Numbered from the stretch's first letter, positions 44,107-53,645 are shown. The stretch is DNA of 64,000 bases from Cytobacillus firmus NBRC 15306 (GCF_001591465.1 NZ_BCUY01000002.1:1-64000), one strand, 5' to 3'. Made by a program: numbers and translations. Notes: generated by a model from the sequence alone, not told the origin.

Positions 44107-45393
44107 ATGAACAGCAATGAAATATATGTTAGTCTTGACATCGGTACATCCAGTGTAAAAGTAATCATTGGGGAAATGGTCAATGACTCTTTAAATATTA
44201 TTGGTGTTGGCAATGTACATTCAGAGGGGCTGCGCAAGGGCTCTATTGTTGATATAGACGAAACAGTTCATTCTATTAAAAAGGCAATCGAACAGGCTGA
44301 GAGAATGATAGGAATGGAAATAAAAAATGTGATTGTGGGAATAACCGGCAATCATGTTATGCTTCAGCCATCTCATGGCGTTGTCGCGGTCTCGAGTGAA
44401 AATAGGGAAATAACAGACGAAGATGTTGCTAGAGTTATAGATGCGGCACAAGTTGTATCGATCCCGCCGGAAAGGGATATCATTGATGTCATTCCAAAAC
44501 AGTTTATCGTCGACGGATTGGACGAGATCAGCGATCCCCGGGGAATGATTGGTGTGCGTCTGGAAATGGAAGGCACAATTATTACTGGATCAAAAACGAT
44601 TTTACATAATACACTGCGCTGTGTGGAACGCGCCGGCCTTGAAATCATGGATATTACACTTCAGCCTCTGGCGGCAGGTGCATTCGCATTGTCCAAGGAT
44701 GAAAAAAACCTTGGAGTTGCACTTGTTGATATTGGCGGCGGCTCCACAACCATTGCCATATTTGAAAATGGTTATTTAAAAGCAACCAGTGTCCTTCCTG
44801 TAGGTGGAGACCATATTACAAAAGATTTGTCAATCGGACTTCGCACTTCTACAGAAGATGCAGAAAAAATTAAAACAAAGTATGGCTATGCGTTTTATGA
44901 CCATGCATCTGAAGACGAGGTATTCAGTGTGCCTATAATCGGAAGTGATCAGCATCAGCAATTTAATCAGCTGGAAATTTCAGATATTATAGAAGCGCGA
45001 ATGGAAGAAATCTTTGATCTTATCCAGCACGAAGTGAAACGTCTGGGTGCAAAAGACCTTCCTGGCGGCTATGTACTATCTGGGGGCGTAGCGAACACTC
45101 AGGGGATCCTTGAACTGGCACAGGATGTTTTCCAAAATAGAGTCCGCATTGCAATTCCAGATTATATTGGAGTGAGGGAACCGCAGTACACAACTGCTGT
45201 TGGATTGATTAAGTTCGCATATAAGAATGCTAAAATACAGGGCAGAAAAATGGAGCAGCCAGTGACTGTCCCTGAAGCAAAAGAAAACCGAGTGCAAAAA
45301 CCGCAACCGCAACCGAAAACAAAGCCGGAAAAACAGCCGGAAGAAAAGATCACATCAAGAGTTAAAAAGTTCCTCGGATACTTTTTCGAATAA
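44107..45393 (+). CDS. ftsA: cell division protein FtsA
   Basis: FtsA is the actin-like ATPase that tethers FtsZ to the membrane. The 428-residue protein has the phosphate-1 loop SLDIGTSSVKVIIGE, the 1C/SHS2 region (about residues 80-160), phosphate-2 LVDIGGGSTTIAIFENG, the adenosine motif GGYVLSGGVANTQG, and a Pro/Lys/Gln-rich linker ending in the amphipathic membrane helix SRVKKFLGYFFE. AAGGAGGTG precedes ATG 44107. The 123-base upstream gap has TTGACG (44002) and an AACAACA/TGTTGTT dyad (44043-44068) but no promoter I can fix. Confidence 0.96.
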   Translation: MNSNEIYVSLDIGTSSVKVIIGEMVNDSLNIIGVGNVHSEGLRKGSIVDIDETVHSIKKAIEQAERMIGMEIKNVIVGITGNHVMLQPSHGVVAVSSENREITDEDVARVIDAAQVVSIPPERDIIDVIPKQFIVDGLDEISDPRGMIGVRLEMEGTIITGSKTILHNTLRCVERAGLEIMDITLQPLAAGAFALSKDEKNLGVALVDIGGGSTTIAIFENGYLKATSVLPVGGDHITKDLSIGLRTSTEDAEKIKTKYGYAFYDHASEDEVFSVPIIGSDQHQQFNQLEISDIIEARMEEIFDLIQHEVKRLGAKDLPGGYVLSGGVANTQGILELAQDVFQNRVRIAIPDYIGVREPQYTTAVGLIKFAYKNAKIQGRKMEQPVTVPEAKENRVQKPQPQPKTKPEKQPEEKITSRVKKFLGYFFE

Positions 45394-45398
45394 CTTGA

Positions 45399-45498
45399 TT
45401 TGATTCGCAAGGGTTAGGGAAACGGAATCGAAAGCCATACGGCGGATAGTAAAAGCACTGGAACCCCAGTTTGGGAGTGCGTTAAAAAGCGAATCAAA
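45399..45498 (+). other. structured intergenic element between ftsA and ftsZ
   Basis: TTTGATTCGC (45399-45408) and GCGAATCAAA (45489-45498) are perfect ten-base complements that close an 80-nt domain. Inside lie GCCatacGGC (45434-45443) and GCACT / AGTGC (45455-45459 with 45476-45480). GGGTT (45411-45415) could pair with AACCC (45462-45466) across the last hairpin, a possible pseudoknot. The domain lies within the ftsA-ftsZ mRNA and has no T run. It matches no riboswitch class I know. Confidence 0.5.
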
Positions 45499-45542
45499 AA
45501 AGGTGTTCTTATGGAATGTCGACGAATTTAGGAGGATAAGTC

Positions 45543-46688
45543 ATGTTGGAATTTGATACAAATTTGGATTCATTAGCAACTATAAAAGTCATCGGCGTTG
45601 GAGGCGGCGGTAACAATGCAGTAAACAGAATGATTGAGCATGGTGTTCAAGGTGTCGAGTTTATTGCAGTTAATACGGATGCACAGGCGCTGAATTTATC
45701 AAAAGCAGAAGTGAAAATGCAAATCGGAGGCAAGCTTACAAGGGGGCTCGGGGCTGGTGCCAATCCTGAGGTAGGCAAAAAAGCGGCAGAAGAAAGTAAA
45801 GAGCAAGTAGAAGAAGCACTTAAAGGTGCGGATATGGTATTCGTTACTGCTGGTATGGGAGGAGGAACTGGAACGGGAGCGGCTCCAGTCATTGCCCAGA
45901 TTGCGCGCGATTTAGGTGCTCTTACTGTCGGTGTTGTTACGCGCCCATTCACCTTTGAAGGCCGCAAGCGTTCCACTCAGGCAGCCGGCGGAATTGCGGC
46001 TATGAAGGAAGCGGTTGATACACTGATCGTCATTCCAAATGACAGGCTTTTAGAAATCGTTGATAAAAGCACTCCAATGCTTGAGGCATTCCGCGAAGCG
46101 GATAATGTCCTTCGCCAGGGTGTTCAGGGTATTTCCGATTTAATTGCTGTCCCGGGATTAATTAACCTTGACTTTGCAGATGTGAAGACAATCATGTCCA
46201 ATAAAGGTTCAGCACTAATGGGAATTGGTGTGGCTGCAGGAGAAAACCGTGCAGCAGAAGCCGCGAAAAAGGCGATTTCATCTCCTTTACTTGAGACATC
46301 CATTGATGGCGCACAAGGCGTCTTAATGAATATCACCGGCGGGTCGAATCTAAGCCTGTATGAAGTACAGGAAGCTGCTGACATTGTTGCTTCGGCATCA
46401 GATCAGGATGTAAATATGATCTTCGGTTCCGTTATTAATGAAAATCTTAAAGATGAGATCGTTGTGACGGTCATTGCAACGGGATTTAATGAAGAAGTGA
46501 TCCAGCCAAAGCCTATGAGGCCATCATTTGGACAGCCAAAAGCTGCTCCAAACATGGGAACGGCTATCAAGCGTGAGCCAAAGAGAGAGGAAGCTCCACA
46601 GGAAAATGTAAGAAGCAGCCAATCTCATCAGCCAGATGAAACACTGGATATTCCGACGTTCCTGCGCAATCGTAACCGCAGAAGATAA
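45543..46688 (+). CDS. ftsZ: cell division protein FtsZ
   Basis: FtsZ is the tubulin-like GTPase that forms the cytokinetic ring. The 381-residue protein has [17 protein letters not shown] near the start, the tubulin signature [13 protein letters not shown] at about residues 104-116, the synergy-loop [11 protein letters not shown] at about 205-215, a disordered linker and the conserved C-terminal peptide [17 protein letters not shown] that binds FtsA, SepF and EzrA. AGGAGGATAA precedes ATG 45543. It follows ftsA by 149 bases that contain the structured element. Confidence 0.98.
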   Translation: MLEFDTNLDSLATIKVIGVGGGGNNAVNRMIEHGVQGVEFIAVNTDAQALNLSKAEVKMQIGGKLTRGLGAGANPEVGKKAAEESKEQVEEALKGADMVFVTAGMGGGTGTGAAPVIAQIARDLGALTVGVVTRPFTFEGRKRSTQAAGGIAAMKEAVDTLIVIPNDRLLEIVDKSTPMLEAFREADNVLRQGVQGISDLIAVPGLINLDFADVKTIMSNKGSALMGIGVAAGENRAAEAAKKAISSPLLETSIDGAQGVLMNITGGSNLSLYEVQEAADIVASASDQDVNMIFGSVINENLKDEIVVTVIATGFNEEVIQPKPMRPSFGQPKAAPNMGTAIKREPKREEAPQENVRSSQSHQPDETLDIPTFLRNRNRRR

Positions 46689-46699
46689 TATATGAAGGC

Positions 46700-46740
46700 A
46701 AAAGCACCTGGAATCAGCTGGACTCCAGGTGCTTTTTATA
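46700..46740 (+). terminator. terminator after ftsZ
   Basis: aaagcacctgga pairs with tccaggtgcttt, followed by TTATAATT. It closes the dcw cluster. Confidence 0.82.
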
Positions 46741-46747
46741 ATTGAAA

Positions 46748-46782
46748 AAAAACTAAAGCATGGCCAAAAAATGGCCATGCTT
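46748..46782 (-). terminator. terminator after hmp
   Basis: On the minus strand aaagcatggcca pairs with tggccatgcttt, followed by AGTTTTTTTT. Confidence 0.8.
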
Positions 46783-46789
46783 TATCTGC

Positions 46790-48019
46790 TTATACTGATT
46801 GAGTTTCCTTTAATTGCATCGAAGGCCCGAAAAATTCATATCGGATGTTTTCCTTTTTAAAGCCTGCATCAAGCAATGCTTCATACATAGCCTGCATGAA
46901 AGGAACTGGACCACACATATAAACCATACTTTCTTTATTTGGCACGATTGTTTTTAACCATTCAGAAGTAATATAGCCTTCTTTGCTGTAGACTTTTTCC
47001 GTTTTATCTTTATCTGTTGGATTTTCATAGCAGAAATATGATTTAACTAATGGATTATTCTTTGCAATCTCATGAACTTCGTCGGTAAATGCCTGTACAT
47101 TTCCATTGAGTGCAGCATGAACAAAAATAGTTTCATGATTTACTCCTGTTGCATCAAGATGACGCAGCATGCTGTGCATTGGTGTAATGCCTACCCCGCC
47201 GCTAAGCAGAACCACGGGCTTATCCACGTTCTCCAGAACAAATTCTCCTGCAGGGGCACTAATCTCTATACAATCGCCTTCGTTAAGTTCATTGTGAAGA
47301 TAGCTGGAAACTTTGCCGTCCGGCTTTTCAGAGTTGCCTTCTTCTTTCTTTACAGAAATTCGGTAATATGATTTTTCCGGGGAATCAGACAGGCTGTATT
47401 GACGAATATGTGTGTATTCTTCCCCTGGAATCGTTAATTTCAAACTAATATATTGACCCGGAAAGTAGCCGGAAATATTTCCTCCATCAGCCGGTGTAAA
47501 GTAGAAGGATGTAATCACATCACTTTCTTTCACCTTTTTTGCCACAGTGAAAGTTCTGAAGTCATCCCAGCCTCCTGGCTTATGTGCTGCATCCTCATAA
47601 AGACTCTTTTCTAATCCGATGAATGCATCAGCTATTACACCATATGCTTTAACCCATGCATCAATTATTTCTTCAGTTGCGGCCTCTTTCAGTACTTCCT
47701 TGATTGCAAGGATTAAATGCTCTCCCACAATTGGATAATGTTCAGGTTTAATTCCTAATGATCTGTGTTTATGTGCGATTTGTGTGACAACCGGAATAAT
47801 AGCTTCGAGATTATCGATATATTTAGCCGCAGCATATACTGAGTTTGCAAGTGCTTTTTGCTGACGGCCCTGCTTTTGATTAGCATGATTGAAAATGTTC
47901 AGCAGTTCAGGGTGATTTGTAAACATCAGTTTATAAAAGGTTTTCGTAATATCTTCACCGTGTTTTTCAAGTACAGGTACAGTGCTTTTAATAATTTCAA
48001 TTGTTTTTGTGTCTAGCAT
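46790..48019 (-). CDS. hmp: flavohemoprotein Hmp (nitric oxide dioxygenase)
   Basis: Hmp converts nitric oxide to nitrate with oxygen and NAD(P)H. The 409-residue protein has a globin domain (about residues 1-138) with the proximal His in IAHKHRSLGIKPEHYPIVGEHL, an FAD domain with RQYSLSD at about 206-212 and an NAD domain opening with VVLLSGGVGITPMHSML. AAAAGGAG precedes ATG 48019. It is inverted relative to the genes around it, lies where B. subtilis has bpr, and has its own promoter and terminator. An Fnr-type box at -41.5 suggests induction when oxygen is low. Confidence 0.93.
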   Translation of the reverse strand: MLDTKTIEIIKSTVPVLEKHGEDITKTFYKLMFTNHPELLNIFNHANQKQGRQQKALANSVYAAAKYIDNLEAIIPVVTQIAHKHRSLGIKPEHYPIVGEHLILAIKEVLKEAATEEIIDAWVKAYGVIADAFIGLEKSLYEDAAHKPGGWDDFRTFTVAKKVKESDVITSFYFTPADGGNISGYFPGQYISLKLTIPGEEYTHIRQYSLSDSPEKSYYRISVKKEEGNSEKPDGKVSSYLHNELNEGDCIEISAPAGEFVLENVDKPVVLLSGGVGITPMHSMLRHLDATGVNHETIFVHAALNGNVQAFTDEVHEIAKNNPLVKSYFCYENPTDKDKTEKVYSKEGYITSEWLKTIVPNKESMVYMCGPVPFMQAMYEALLDAGFKKENIRYEFFGPSMQLKETQSV

Positions 48020-48053
48020 ATCAGCAAAACTCCTTTTTATTATTTTCACTGTC

Positions 48054-48096
48054 ATTATAGTTGATAATAAAAACAAAAAATGTGATATAAATCACA
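48054..48096 (-). promoter_or_regulatory. hmp promoter with Fnr-type box
   Basis: TGTGATTTATATCACA (48096-48081, minus strand) is a perfect TGTGA-N6-TCACA palindrome, the Fnr consensus in Bacillus. TATAAT (48059-48054) lies 21 bases downstream. With a start at about 48047 the box is centred at -41.5, the usual place for activation by Fnr. Another CRP-family regulator is possible. Confidence 0.65.
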
Positions 48097-48185
48097 CCAG
48101 TGAAAATAGGAAGGGCAATGAATAGAAAAATAATGACAAAATCCGTTGGGAATAGGGAAAATTTCTATCTTTTTGCATACAGAAA

Positions 48186-48219
48186 GCGACACACTTTCTT
48201 TACTGAAATGCGCTATACT
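48186..48219 (+). promoter_or_regulatory. possible Spo0A-type spoIIG promoter
   Basis: TATACT (48214-48219) is a good -10. GCGACA (48186-48191) lies exactly 22 bases before it, the atypical spacing of the Spo0A-activated sigma-A promoter of spoIIG in B. subtilis. GTGTCGC on the reverse strand over the same bases is a partial 0A box (TGTCGAA). Confidence 0.4.
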
Positions 48220-48313
48220 TTTTTCTAACAGAATCATCGCGCTTTAACTATATGAGAGAATAGTTGCCTCACGTCAATCTATCAGATTCTGATTTAATAA
48301 AGGAGGAAGATAA

Positions 48314-49252
48314 TTGACGGTCTATTTGGATGTTATCTGGGCATTGAATTTTATGTTTGACAGCCTTCTCCTTTATTTAACAGCCATAATTCTAAAAAGA
48401 GAAATCAGACTTTGGAGAATACTTGCGGGCGGCTTCATGGGATCGATCATCATTTTATTAGTATTTACACCATTTAATGAATATTCAGGTCACCCGTTCA
48501 CTAAGCTATTATTCTCCATTGCAATGGTACTGACTGTTTTCGGCTTTAAGCGTTTGCGTTATTTTGTAAAAGGTCTCATGACTTTTTATTTTGCTACTTT
48601 TTTAGTTGGAGGCTCCTTAATAGGCATTCATTATTTTATCAATTTTGATTTTAAGCTTTCTTCATCTGTCATGATGGCCAGTGTAAATGGCTTCGGTGAT
48701 CCAATCAGCTGGCTGTTCGTGCTTCTTGGGTTTCCTCTAGCCTGGCACTTTTCAAAGAGAAATGTTGAAGGAATTGAGATGACAAAAATTCATTATGATT
48801 CTTTAATTTTGGTGCGTATTGTGATCAATAAAACAGAATATTGTTTCAAAGGCCTGATTGACAGCGGCAACCAGTTATACGACCCCATTTCGAAAATGCC
48901 TGTGATGTTCATATCCATAAAAGACAGGCTGGATGAGTTTCCGCCTGAAATTAGTAAAATGGCAGGGAACCCGGAGGATATCATCATGGGAAGCGAGTCA
49001 ATTGGAGGGGATTGGGAGCATAAAATGAGGGTCATTCCATGTAAGGTTGTTGGACAAGAACACCAATTAATCATAGGGTTCAAGCCTGACCGGATTCTCC
49101 TTGAAAAAGAGAGTGAAATAATCGAAGTGGAACGTGGATTAATATCATTTTCCATGCAGCAGCTTTCAGCAGACGATGCGTTTCAGTGCATCGTACACCC
49201 CAAGATGCTTACAGGTAAAAGTACAATGAAGCCGGATGCAAAAGTAAGTTAA
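48314..49252 (+). CDS. spoIIGA: pro-sigma-E processing protease SpoIIGA
   Basis: SpoIIGA is the membrane aspartic protease that cleaves pro-sigma-E in the mother cell after a signal (SpoIIR) from the forespore. The 312-residue protein has five membrane segments in its first half (starting [21 protein letters not shown]) and a C-terminal protease domain with the catalytic Asp in [14 protein letters not shown] at about residues 178-191. AAGGAGG precedes TTG 48314. sigE follows after 44 bases; the two form the spoIIG operon. Confidence 0.95.
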   Translation: MTVYLDVIWALNFMFDSLLLYLTAIILKREIRLWRILAGGFMGSIIILLVFTPFNEYSGHPFTKLLFSIAMVLTVFGFKRLRYFVKGLMTFYFATFLVGGSLIGIHYFINFDFKLSSSVMMASVNGFGDPISWLFVLLGFPLAWHFSKRNVEGIEMTKIHYDSLILVRIVINKTEYCFKGLIDSGNQLYDPISKMPVMFISIKDRLDEFPPEISKMAGNPEDIIMGSESIGGDWEHKMRVIPCKVVGQEHQLIIGFKPDRILLEKESEIIEVERGLISFSMQQLSADDAFQCIVHPKMLTGKSTMKPDAKVS

Positions 49253-49296
49253 TATACTATACTCTGCACGAACTTAATTTAGAAGGAGGACAATTC

Positions 49297-50016
49297 ATGA
49301 AAAAGTTAAAACTTCGCTTATCCTACTATTGGTATAAATTGTTGATTAAGCTGGGGATCAAAACAGATGAAGTATATTATATAGGCGGCAGCGAAGCACT
49401 ACCTCCTCCACTCAGTAAGGAAGAAGAAGAAATGCTCCTGATCAAGCTTCCAAAAGGAGATAAAGCGGCAAGATCCATTTTAATTGAAAGAAATCTCCGT
49501 CTTGTTGTGTATATTGCCAGGAAGTTTGAAAATACAGGCATAAATATAGAGGACTTAATCAGTATTGGAACGATTGGCCTTATTAAAGCAGTGAATACAT
49601 TTAACCCGGAGAAAAAAATCAAACTGGCTACATATGCATCCCGCTGTATTGAGAATGAAATTCTAATGTATTTAAGAAGGAACAATAAAATCCGTTCTGA
49701 GGTTTCCTTTGATGAACCCCTAAATATTGATTGGGATGGCAATGAACTTCTTCTATCCGATGTTCTGGGTACTGAGGATGACATCATTACCAAAGACCTC
49801 GAAGCCAATGTTGATAAAAAGCTGCTGTTAAAAGCATTGCATCAGCTAACAGATCGTGAAAAACAGATAATGGAACTTAGATTCGGCCTCGGATCAGGTG
49901 AAGAAAAAACTCAAAAGGATGTGGCAGATATGCTGGGCATTTCCCAGTCCTATATTTCACGTCTGGAAAAAAGAATAATAAAAAGACTTAAAAAAGAATT
50001 TAACAAGATGGTTTAG
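49297..50016 (+). CDS. sigE: RNA polymerase sporulation sigma factor sigma-E
   Basis: Sigma-E directs early mother-cell transcription. The 239-residue precursor has a basic-hydrophobic pro-sequence (about residues 1-27, [16 protein letters not shown]) that SpoIIGA removes. Region 2 shows [35 protein letters not shown] and [20 protein letters not shown]; region 4 shows [12 protein letters not shown] and [30 protein letters not shown] precedes ATG 49297. It is the second gene of the spoIIG operon. Confidence 0.97.
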   Translation: MKKLKLRLSYYWYKLLIKLGIKTDEVYYIGGSEALPPPLSKEEEEMLLIKLPKGDKAARSILIERNLRLVVYIARKFENTGINIEDLISIGTIGLIKAVNTFNPEKKIKLATYASRCIENEILMYLRRNNKIRSEVSFDEPLNIDWDGNELLLSDVLGTEDDIITKDLEANVDKKLLLKALHQLTDREKQIMELRFGLGSGEEKTQKDVADMLGISQSYISRLEKRIIKRLKKEFNKMV

Positions 50017-50184
50017 AAGTTTAAAGCCAGCAATATTTTTTACAAAATTTTGCAAGGTGAAAACCTAGTGTTAATGAAGCTTTGACCATTTCCTCTTCCG
50101 GCAGACAGATTAGCCGGTGCATATTTTTCCTTTCCAAGGAGATACTGTTTTTTGTACAGCAGCTCCTGTGAGGAGGGAAATGGA

Positions 50185-50964
50185 TTGACTCGAAATAAAG
50201 TAGAAATTTGCGGTGTTGATACTTCAAAGCTTCCAGTTTTAAAAAACGAAGAAATGAGAGAGCTCTTCAAGCAAATGCATAAGGGGGATATAACCGCACG
50301 GGAAAAACTCGTCAACGGCAATTTGCGCCTCGTATTGAGTGTTATTCAGCGTTTTAATAACAGAGGCGAATTTGTTGATGACCTTTTCCAGGTCGGCTGT
50401 ATCGGTCTGATGAAATCTATTGATAATTTTGATCTAAGTCAAAACGTTAAGTTTTCCACCTATGCCGTTCCAATGATTATTGGGGAAATACGCAGGTATC
50501 TGCGTGATAATAATCCGATCCGTGTTTCCCGTTCTTTAAGGGACATTGCTTATAAAGCTCTGCAAGTAAGAGAACGCCTCATGAGTAAAACATCCAGAGA
50601 GCCAACAGCAGAAGAAATAGCTAAAGAGCTGGATGTGCCTCATGAAGAAATCGTTTTTGCATTGGATGCCATCCAGGATCCTGTTTCCTTATTTGAGCCG
50701 ATTTATAATGATGGCGGGGATCCGATTTATGTGATGGACCAGCTTAGCGATGAACGGAACAAAGATATTCAATGGATTGAAGAAATAGCGCTCAAAGAGG
50801 GTATGAGGAGATTGAATGAACGGGAAAAACTGATTCTCAGAAAACGCTTCTTCCAGGGCAAAACTCAAATGGAAGTGGCTGAGGAAATCGGCATATCCCA
50901 GGCACAAGTTTCAAGGCTTGAAAAAGCGGCCATCAAACAAATGAATAAAAATATTCAAAGCTAG
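50185..50964 (+). CDS. sigG: RNA polymerase sporulation sigma factor sigma-G
   Basis: Sigma-G directs late forespore transcription. The 259-residue protein starts LTRNKVEICGVDTSKLPVL as in B. subtilis and shows region 2 (NGNLRLVLSVIQRF, DDLFQVGCIGLMKSIDNFD, STYAVPMIIGEIRRYLRD), region 3 and region 4 (QMEVAEEIGISQAQVSRLEKAA). The start is TTG 50185, seven bases after GGAGGG; an in-frame upstream start at 50152 lacks a ribosome binding site. A sigma-F promoter is expected upstream; GGTGAAAACC at 50056-50065 fits the -10 partly, but I see no matching -35. Confidence 0.96.
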   Translation: MTRNKVEICGVDTSKLPVLKNEEMRELFKQMHKGDITAREKLVNGNLRLVLSVIQRFNNRGEFVDDLFQVGCIGLMKSIDNFDLSQNVKFSTYAVPMIIGEIRRYLRDNNPIRVSRSLRDIAYKALQVRERLMSKTSREPTAEEIAKELDVPHEEIVFALDAIQDPVSLFEPIYNDGGDPIYVMDQLSDERNKDIQWIEEIALKEGMRRLNEREKLILRKRFFQGKTQMEVAEEIGISQAQVSRLEKAAIKQMNKNIQS

Positions 50965-50986
50965 CAGCCAAATTGGCTGCTTTTTA
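50964..50986 (+). terminator. terminator after sigG
   Basis: gcagcca pairs with tggctgc around three bases, followed by TTTTTATA. Confidence 0.78.
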
Positions 50987-51058
50987 TATTTACCAAACAT
51001 TTTTCTTATAGAAGCAAACATATATTGAATAAGAACATAAATTGGGAGTGAAGTGTCG

Positions 51059-51328
51059 ATGGTGAAAATATCTGAATTTCAAATGAAGGATGTTGTGAAT
51101 GTTGCTGACGGCAAAAAGCTTGGAAATATTGGGGATATAGATATTAATATAAATACAGGGAAAATTGAAGCGGTAATTATCGGAGGAGCGGGGAAAGTGT
51201 TAGGATTCTTTGGCAGAGACGCAGATATTGTCATTCCATGGAAAAATATTATAAAAATTGGTGAAGATGTCATACTTGTCCGCTATCAGGATGCAGTTGA
51301 ACCGAAATATATGGAGGATGAAGCATAA
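51059..51328 (+). CDS. ylmC: PRC-barrel protein YlmC/YmxH
   Basis: An 89-residue PRC-barrel protein of the YlmC/YmxH family, linked to sporulation in Bacillus, function unknown. The sequence is one PRC-barrel: VKISEFQMKDVVNVADGKKLGNIGDIDININ, GKIEAVIIGG and DADIVIPWKNIIKIGEDVILVRY. I use ATG 51059, seven bases after GGGAGTGA; a GTG at 51053 is in frame and closer. The B. subtilis neighbours ylmA and ylmB are absent here. Confidence 0.85.
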   Translation: MVKISEFQMKDVVNVADGKKLGNIGDIDININTGKIEAVIIGGAGKVLGFFGRDADIVIPWKNIIKIGEDVILVRYQDAVEPKYMEDEA

Positions 51329-51398
51329 GAGTTGTTAATGGTGTCATCACTGCCTTCCTTGTGGTAAACTATAGAAAAATAAAATGGGGTTAATTGAC

Positions 51399-52226
51399 AT
51401 GGAACCATTTTCTTTAAAAACGGAAGAGTATTTTGTCATAAAAGAGTGGGCCGATCGTTTTCCTAATATAATGGCTGGTTTTACCACTAAAAATGGCGGC
51501 TTCAGCCGTAATGAATATGAAACGCTTAATGCAGGATTGCATGTAAATGACAGCTATGAAGCAGTCAGTCAAAATCGGCAGCATGTGGCTGGCTTGCTTG
51601 GATTTCCTCTTGAAAATTGGGTTTGCGCTGAACAAACTCACGAAGTGAACATAAAAAAAGTTACCGGAAATGATAGAGGGAAAGGTGCTCTTGTTTACGA
51701 GGATTCCTTTTCGGATACTGACGGCTTTTTCACTTATTCTAAAGGTGTCATGATGACCCTGTGTTACGCTGATTGTGTCCCCCTTTATTTCCTGCATGAA
51801 AAGTCAGGAGCCATAGGCATTGCCCATGCAGGCTGGAAAGGTACTGTAGGGGGGATTGGCAGGAATATGGCTGAACTATTTGCAGGTGAAGGCATAGACT
51901 TAAGTGAGATCCAAGCCGTGATTGGGCCTTCCATTTGTGCAAACTGTTATATTGTTGATGATCGTGTTATTTCAAAAGTGCAAAAAATACTAGAAGATGT
52001 CGATATAAAGCCATATAATCAAATTAGTGACAATCAATTCCAGCTTGACCTGAAAGAACTAAATAGGAAAATCCTTGTAAACGCAGGGATTCCACATGAA
52101 AATATCATGATTACTGATTTTTGCACAAGCTGTCATACAGACTATTTTTTCTCCCACCGAAGAGACAGGGGAAATACCGGCAGGATGATGAGCTTTATTG
52201 GCTGGAAGGAGGAAGCAGGAAGCTAA
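51399..52226 (+). CDS. ylmD: peptidoglycan editing factor / purine nucleoside phosphorylase YlmD
   Basis: A 275-residue protein of the multicopper-polyphenol-oxidase-like (YfiH/PgeF, LACC1) family. Members cleave purine nucleosides and E. coli PgeF keeps peptidoglycan precursors correct. Key residues are seen in EQTHEVNI (His), CYADCVPLYF (Cys) and GIAHAGWKGTVGG (His), with CTSCHTDYFFSHRRDRGNTGR at the end. The start ATG 51399 has a weak GGGGTT; an in-frame ATG at 51384 is the alternative. ylmE starts at the next base after the stop, so the two are coupled. Confidence 0.88.
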   Translation: MEPFSLKTEEYFVIKEWADRFPNIMAGFTTKNGGFSRNEYETLNAGLHVNDSYEAVSQNRQHVAGLLGFPLENWVCAEQTHEVNIKKVTGNDRGKGALVYEDSFSDTDGFFTYSKGVMMTLCYADCVPLYFLHEKSGAIGIAHAGWKGTVGGIGRNMAELFAGEGIDLSEIQAVIGPSICANCYIVDDRVISKVQKILEDVDIKPYNQISDNQFQLDLKELNRKILVNAGIPHENIMITDFCTSCHTDYFFSHRRDRGNTGRMMSFIGWKEEAGS

Positions 52227-52898
52227 ATGAGAGTAGAGAAAAATTTAAAGCAAATAGAGACAGCCATTCAGGAAGCGTGCACAAAGGCTAACCGTAAGCC
52301 GGAAGAGATTACCCTAATTGCTGTTACTAAATACGTTTCAGCTGAAAGGGCACAAGAAGCTCTTGAAGCAGGTATTCATCATTTAGGCGAAAACCGGGAT
52401 GATGGACTTCTTGCAAAATGGGAAGTGTTAAAAGACCGGCCAACCTGGCATTTTATCGGAACACTGCAAACCCGCAAGGTGAAAAACATTATTGATAAAG
52501 TTGACTATATACATTCACTGGACAGGCTATCCCTTGCCAAAGAAATCGACAAGCGGGCGAATCGAAAGATAAATTGCTTTGTTCAGGTTAATGTATCAGG
52601 GGAAGCATCCAAGCAGGGGATAAACCCTGAAGAGACAGCTGACTTTATTACCAGCCTGGCTGATTATAAAAATCTTAATATCATTGGCCTTATGACAATG
52701 GCGCCACTAACAGATGACAAGGATTTTCTCCGTGCCTGTTTCCGCAGGCTTAAGGACCTTCAAAAAAAGGTAAAAGAGCTGGGATTTGATTTTGCTCCAT
52801 GTACTGAGCTTTCAATGGGCATGTCCAATGATTTTACACTGGCAATTGAAGAAGGAGCCACAATGGTTAGGATTGGGACAGCTTTAGTAGGCCAATAG
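52227..52898 (+). CDS. ylmE: PLP homeostasis protein YlmE (YggS family)
   Basis: A 223-residue cytosolic pyridoxal-phosphate-binding protein of the YggS/PROSC family, which buffers vitamin B6 and affects amino acid pools. The PLP lysine lies in [17 protein letters not shown] (about residue 36). Other family marks are [42 protein letters not shown] and [35 protein letters not shown] precedes ATG 52227 inside ylmD. Confidence 0.92.
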   Translation: MRVEKNLKQIETAIQEACTKANRKPEEITLIAVTKYVSAERAQEALEAGIHHLGENRDDGLLAKWEVLKDRPTWHFIGTLQTRKVKNIIDKVDYIHSLDRLSLAKEIDKRANRKINCFVQVNVSGEASKQGINPEETADFITSLADYKNLNIIGLMTMAPLTDDKDFLRACFRRLKDLQKKVKELGFDFAPCTELSMGMSNDFTLAIEEGATMVRIGTALVGQ

Positions 52899-52918
52899 GG
52901 TCAGGAGGTTTAATAAAA

Positions 52919-53365
52919 ATGAGTATAAAATCAAAATTTAAAACATTTTTCTTCCTGGATGATGAATATGACTATAAGGAAGAGGAAAACATCGAAGAAG
53001 AAAGAGAGCCGGTGAAGCAGGTGCAGAAACAGCAGCAGCCAGTTCAAAAACAAAACATTGTCAGTCTGCAAAGTGTGCAAAAATCTTCTAAAGTAGTTCT
53101 TGTTGAACCGCGGGTATATGCAGAAGCACAGGATATTGCGGATCAGCTGAAAAACAGAAGAGCTGTTGTAGTCAATCTGCAGAGGATAGAAAAAGACCAG
53201 GCAAAGCGCATTGTCGACTTCCTAAGCGGCACCGTTTATGCTATCGGCGGAGATATTCAAAAGATCGGAACTGATATTTTTCTATGTACACCTGACAATG
53301 TTGAAGTATCAGGAAATATCTCTCAGCTGATGAAAGAACAAGAATTAGAAAATACGAGGTGGTAG
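52919..53365 (+). CDS. sepF: cell division protein SepF
   Basis: SepF is a membrane-binding FtsZ partner that organises the Z ring. The 148-residue protein starts with an amphipathic membrane helix ([12 protein letters not shown]), then an acidic and Gln-rich linker (about residues 14-55) and the C-terminal SepF domain from about residue 60 ([29 protein letters not shown] ... [18 protein letters not shown]). AGGAGGT precedes the ATG 52919. It is in the ylmD-ylmG series as in B. subtilis (ylmF). Confidence 0.94.
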   Translation: MSIKSKFKTFFFLDDEYDYKEEENIEEEREPVKQVQKQQQPVQKQNIVSLQSVQKSSKVVLVEPRVYAEAQDIADQLKNRRAVVVNLQRIEKDQAKRIVDFLSGTVYAIGGDIQKIGTDIFLCTPDNVEVSGNISQLMKEQELENTRW

Positions 53366-53371
53366 CGCTTA

Positions 53372-53635
53372 ATGGAATTAGTATTTGGAATATTATCATC
53401 CGCAATTTATTATTACTCGTGGGCATTGATTATTTATATTCTGCTGTCCTGGTTTCCTAATGCCAGGGAATCAGCTTTCGGCCAATTTCTGGCAAAAATT
53501 TGTGAGCCGTATCTTGAGCCGTTCCGAAAAATTATTCCTCCGCTTGGAATGATTGATATTTCTCCAATTGTGGCTATCTTAGTTTTGCGATTTGCCACTG
53601 GAGGTTTGCAGCAGCTTTTTTTATGGATTTCATAA
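53372..53635 (+). CDS. ylmG: YggT family membrane protein YlmG
   Basis: An 87-residue membrane protein of the YggT family with two hydrophobic segments (residues 5-27 and 60-80). The family motif is seen as [13 protein letters not shown] and [27 protein letters not shown]. Relatives influence division in bacteria and nucleoid organisation in plastids; mechanism unknown. GAGGTGG precedes ATG 53372, six bases after sepF. Confidence 0.9.
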   Translation: MELVFGILSSAIYYYSWALIIYILLSWFPNARESAFGQFLAKICEPYLEPFRKIIPPLGMIDISPIVAILVLRFATGGLQQLFLWIS

Positions 53636-53645
53636 GATTAACAAA

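Noticed and set aside
50036-50065. Sigma-F promoter for sigG
   Set aside because: GGTGAAAACC fits a -10 in part, but no GYWTA -35 stands at the right distance, so I did not list it as a feature.
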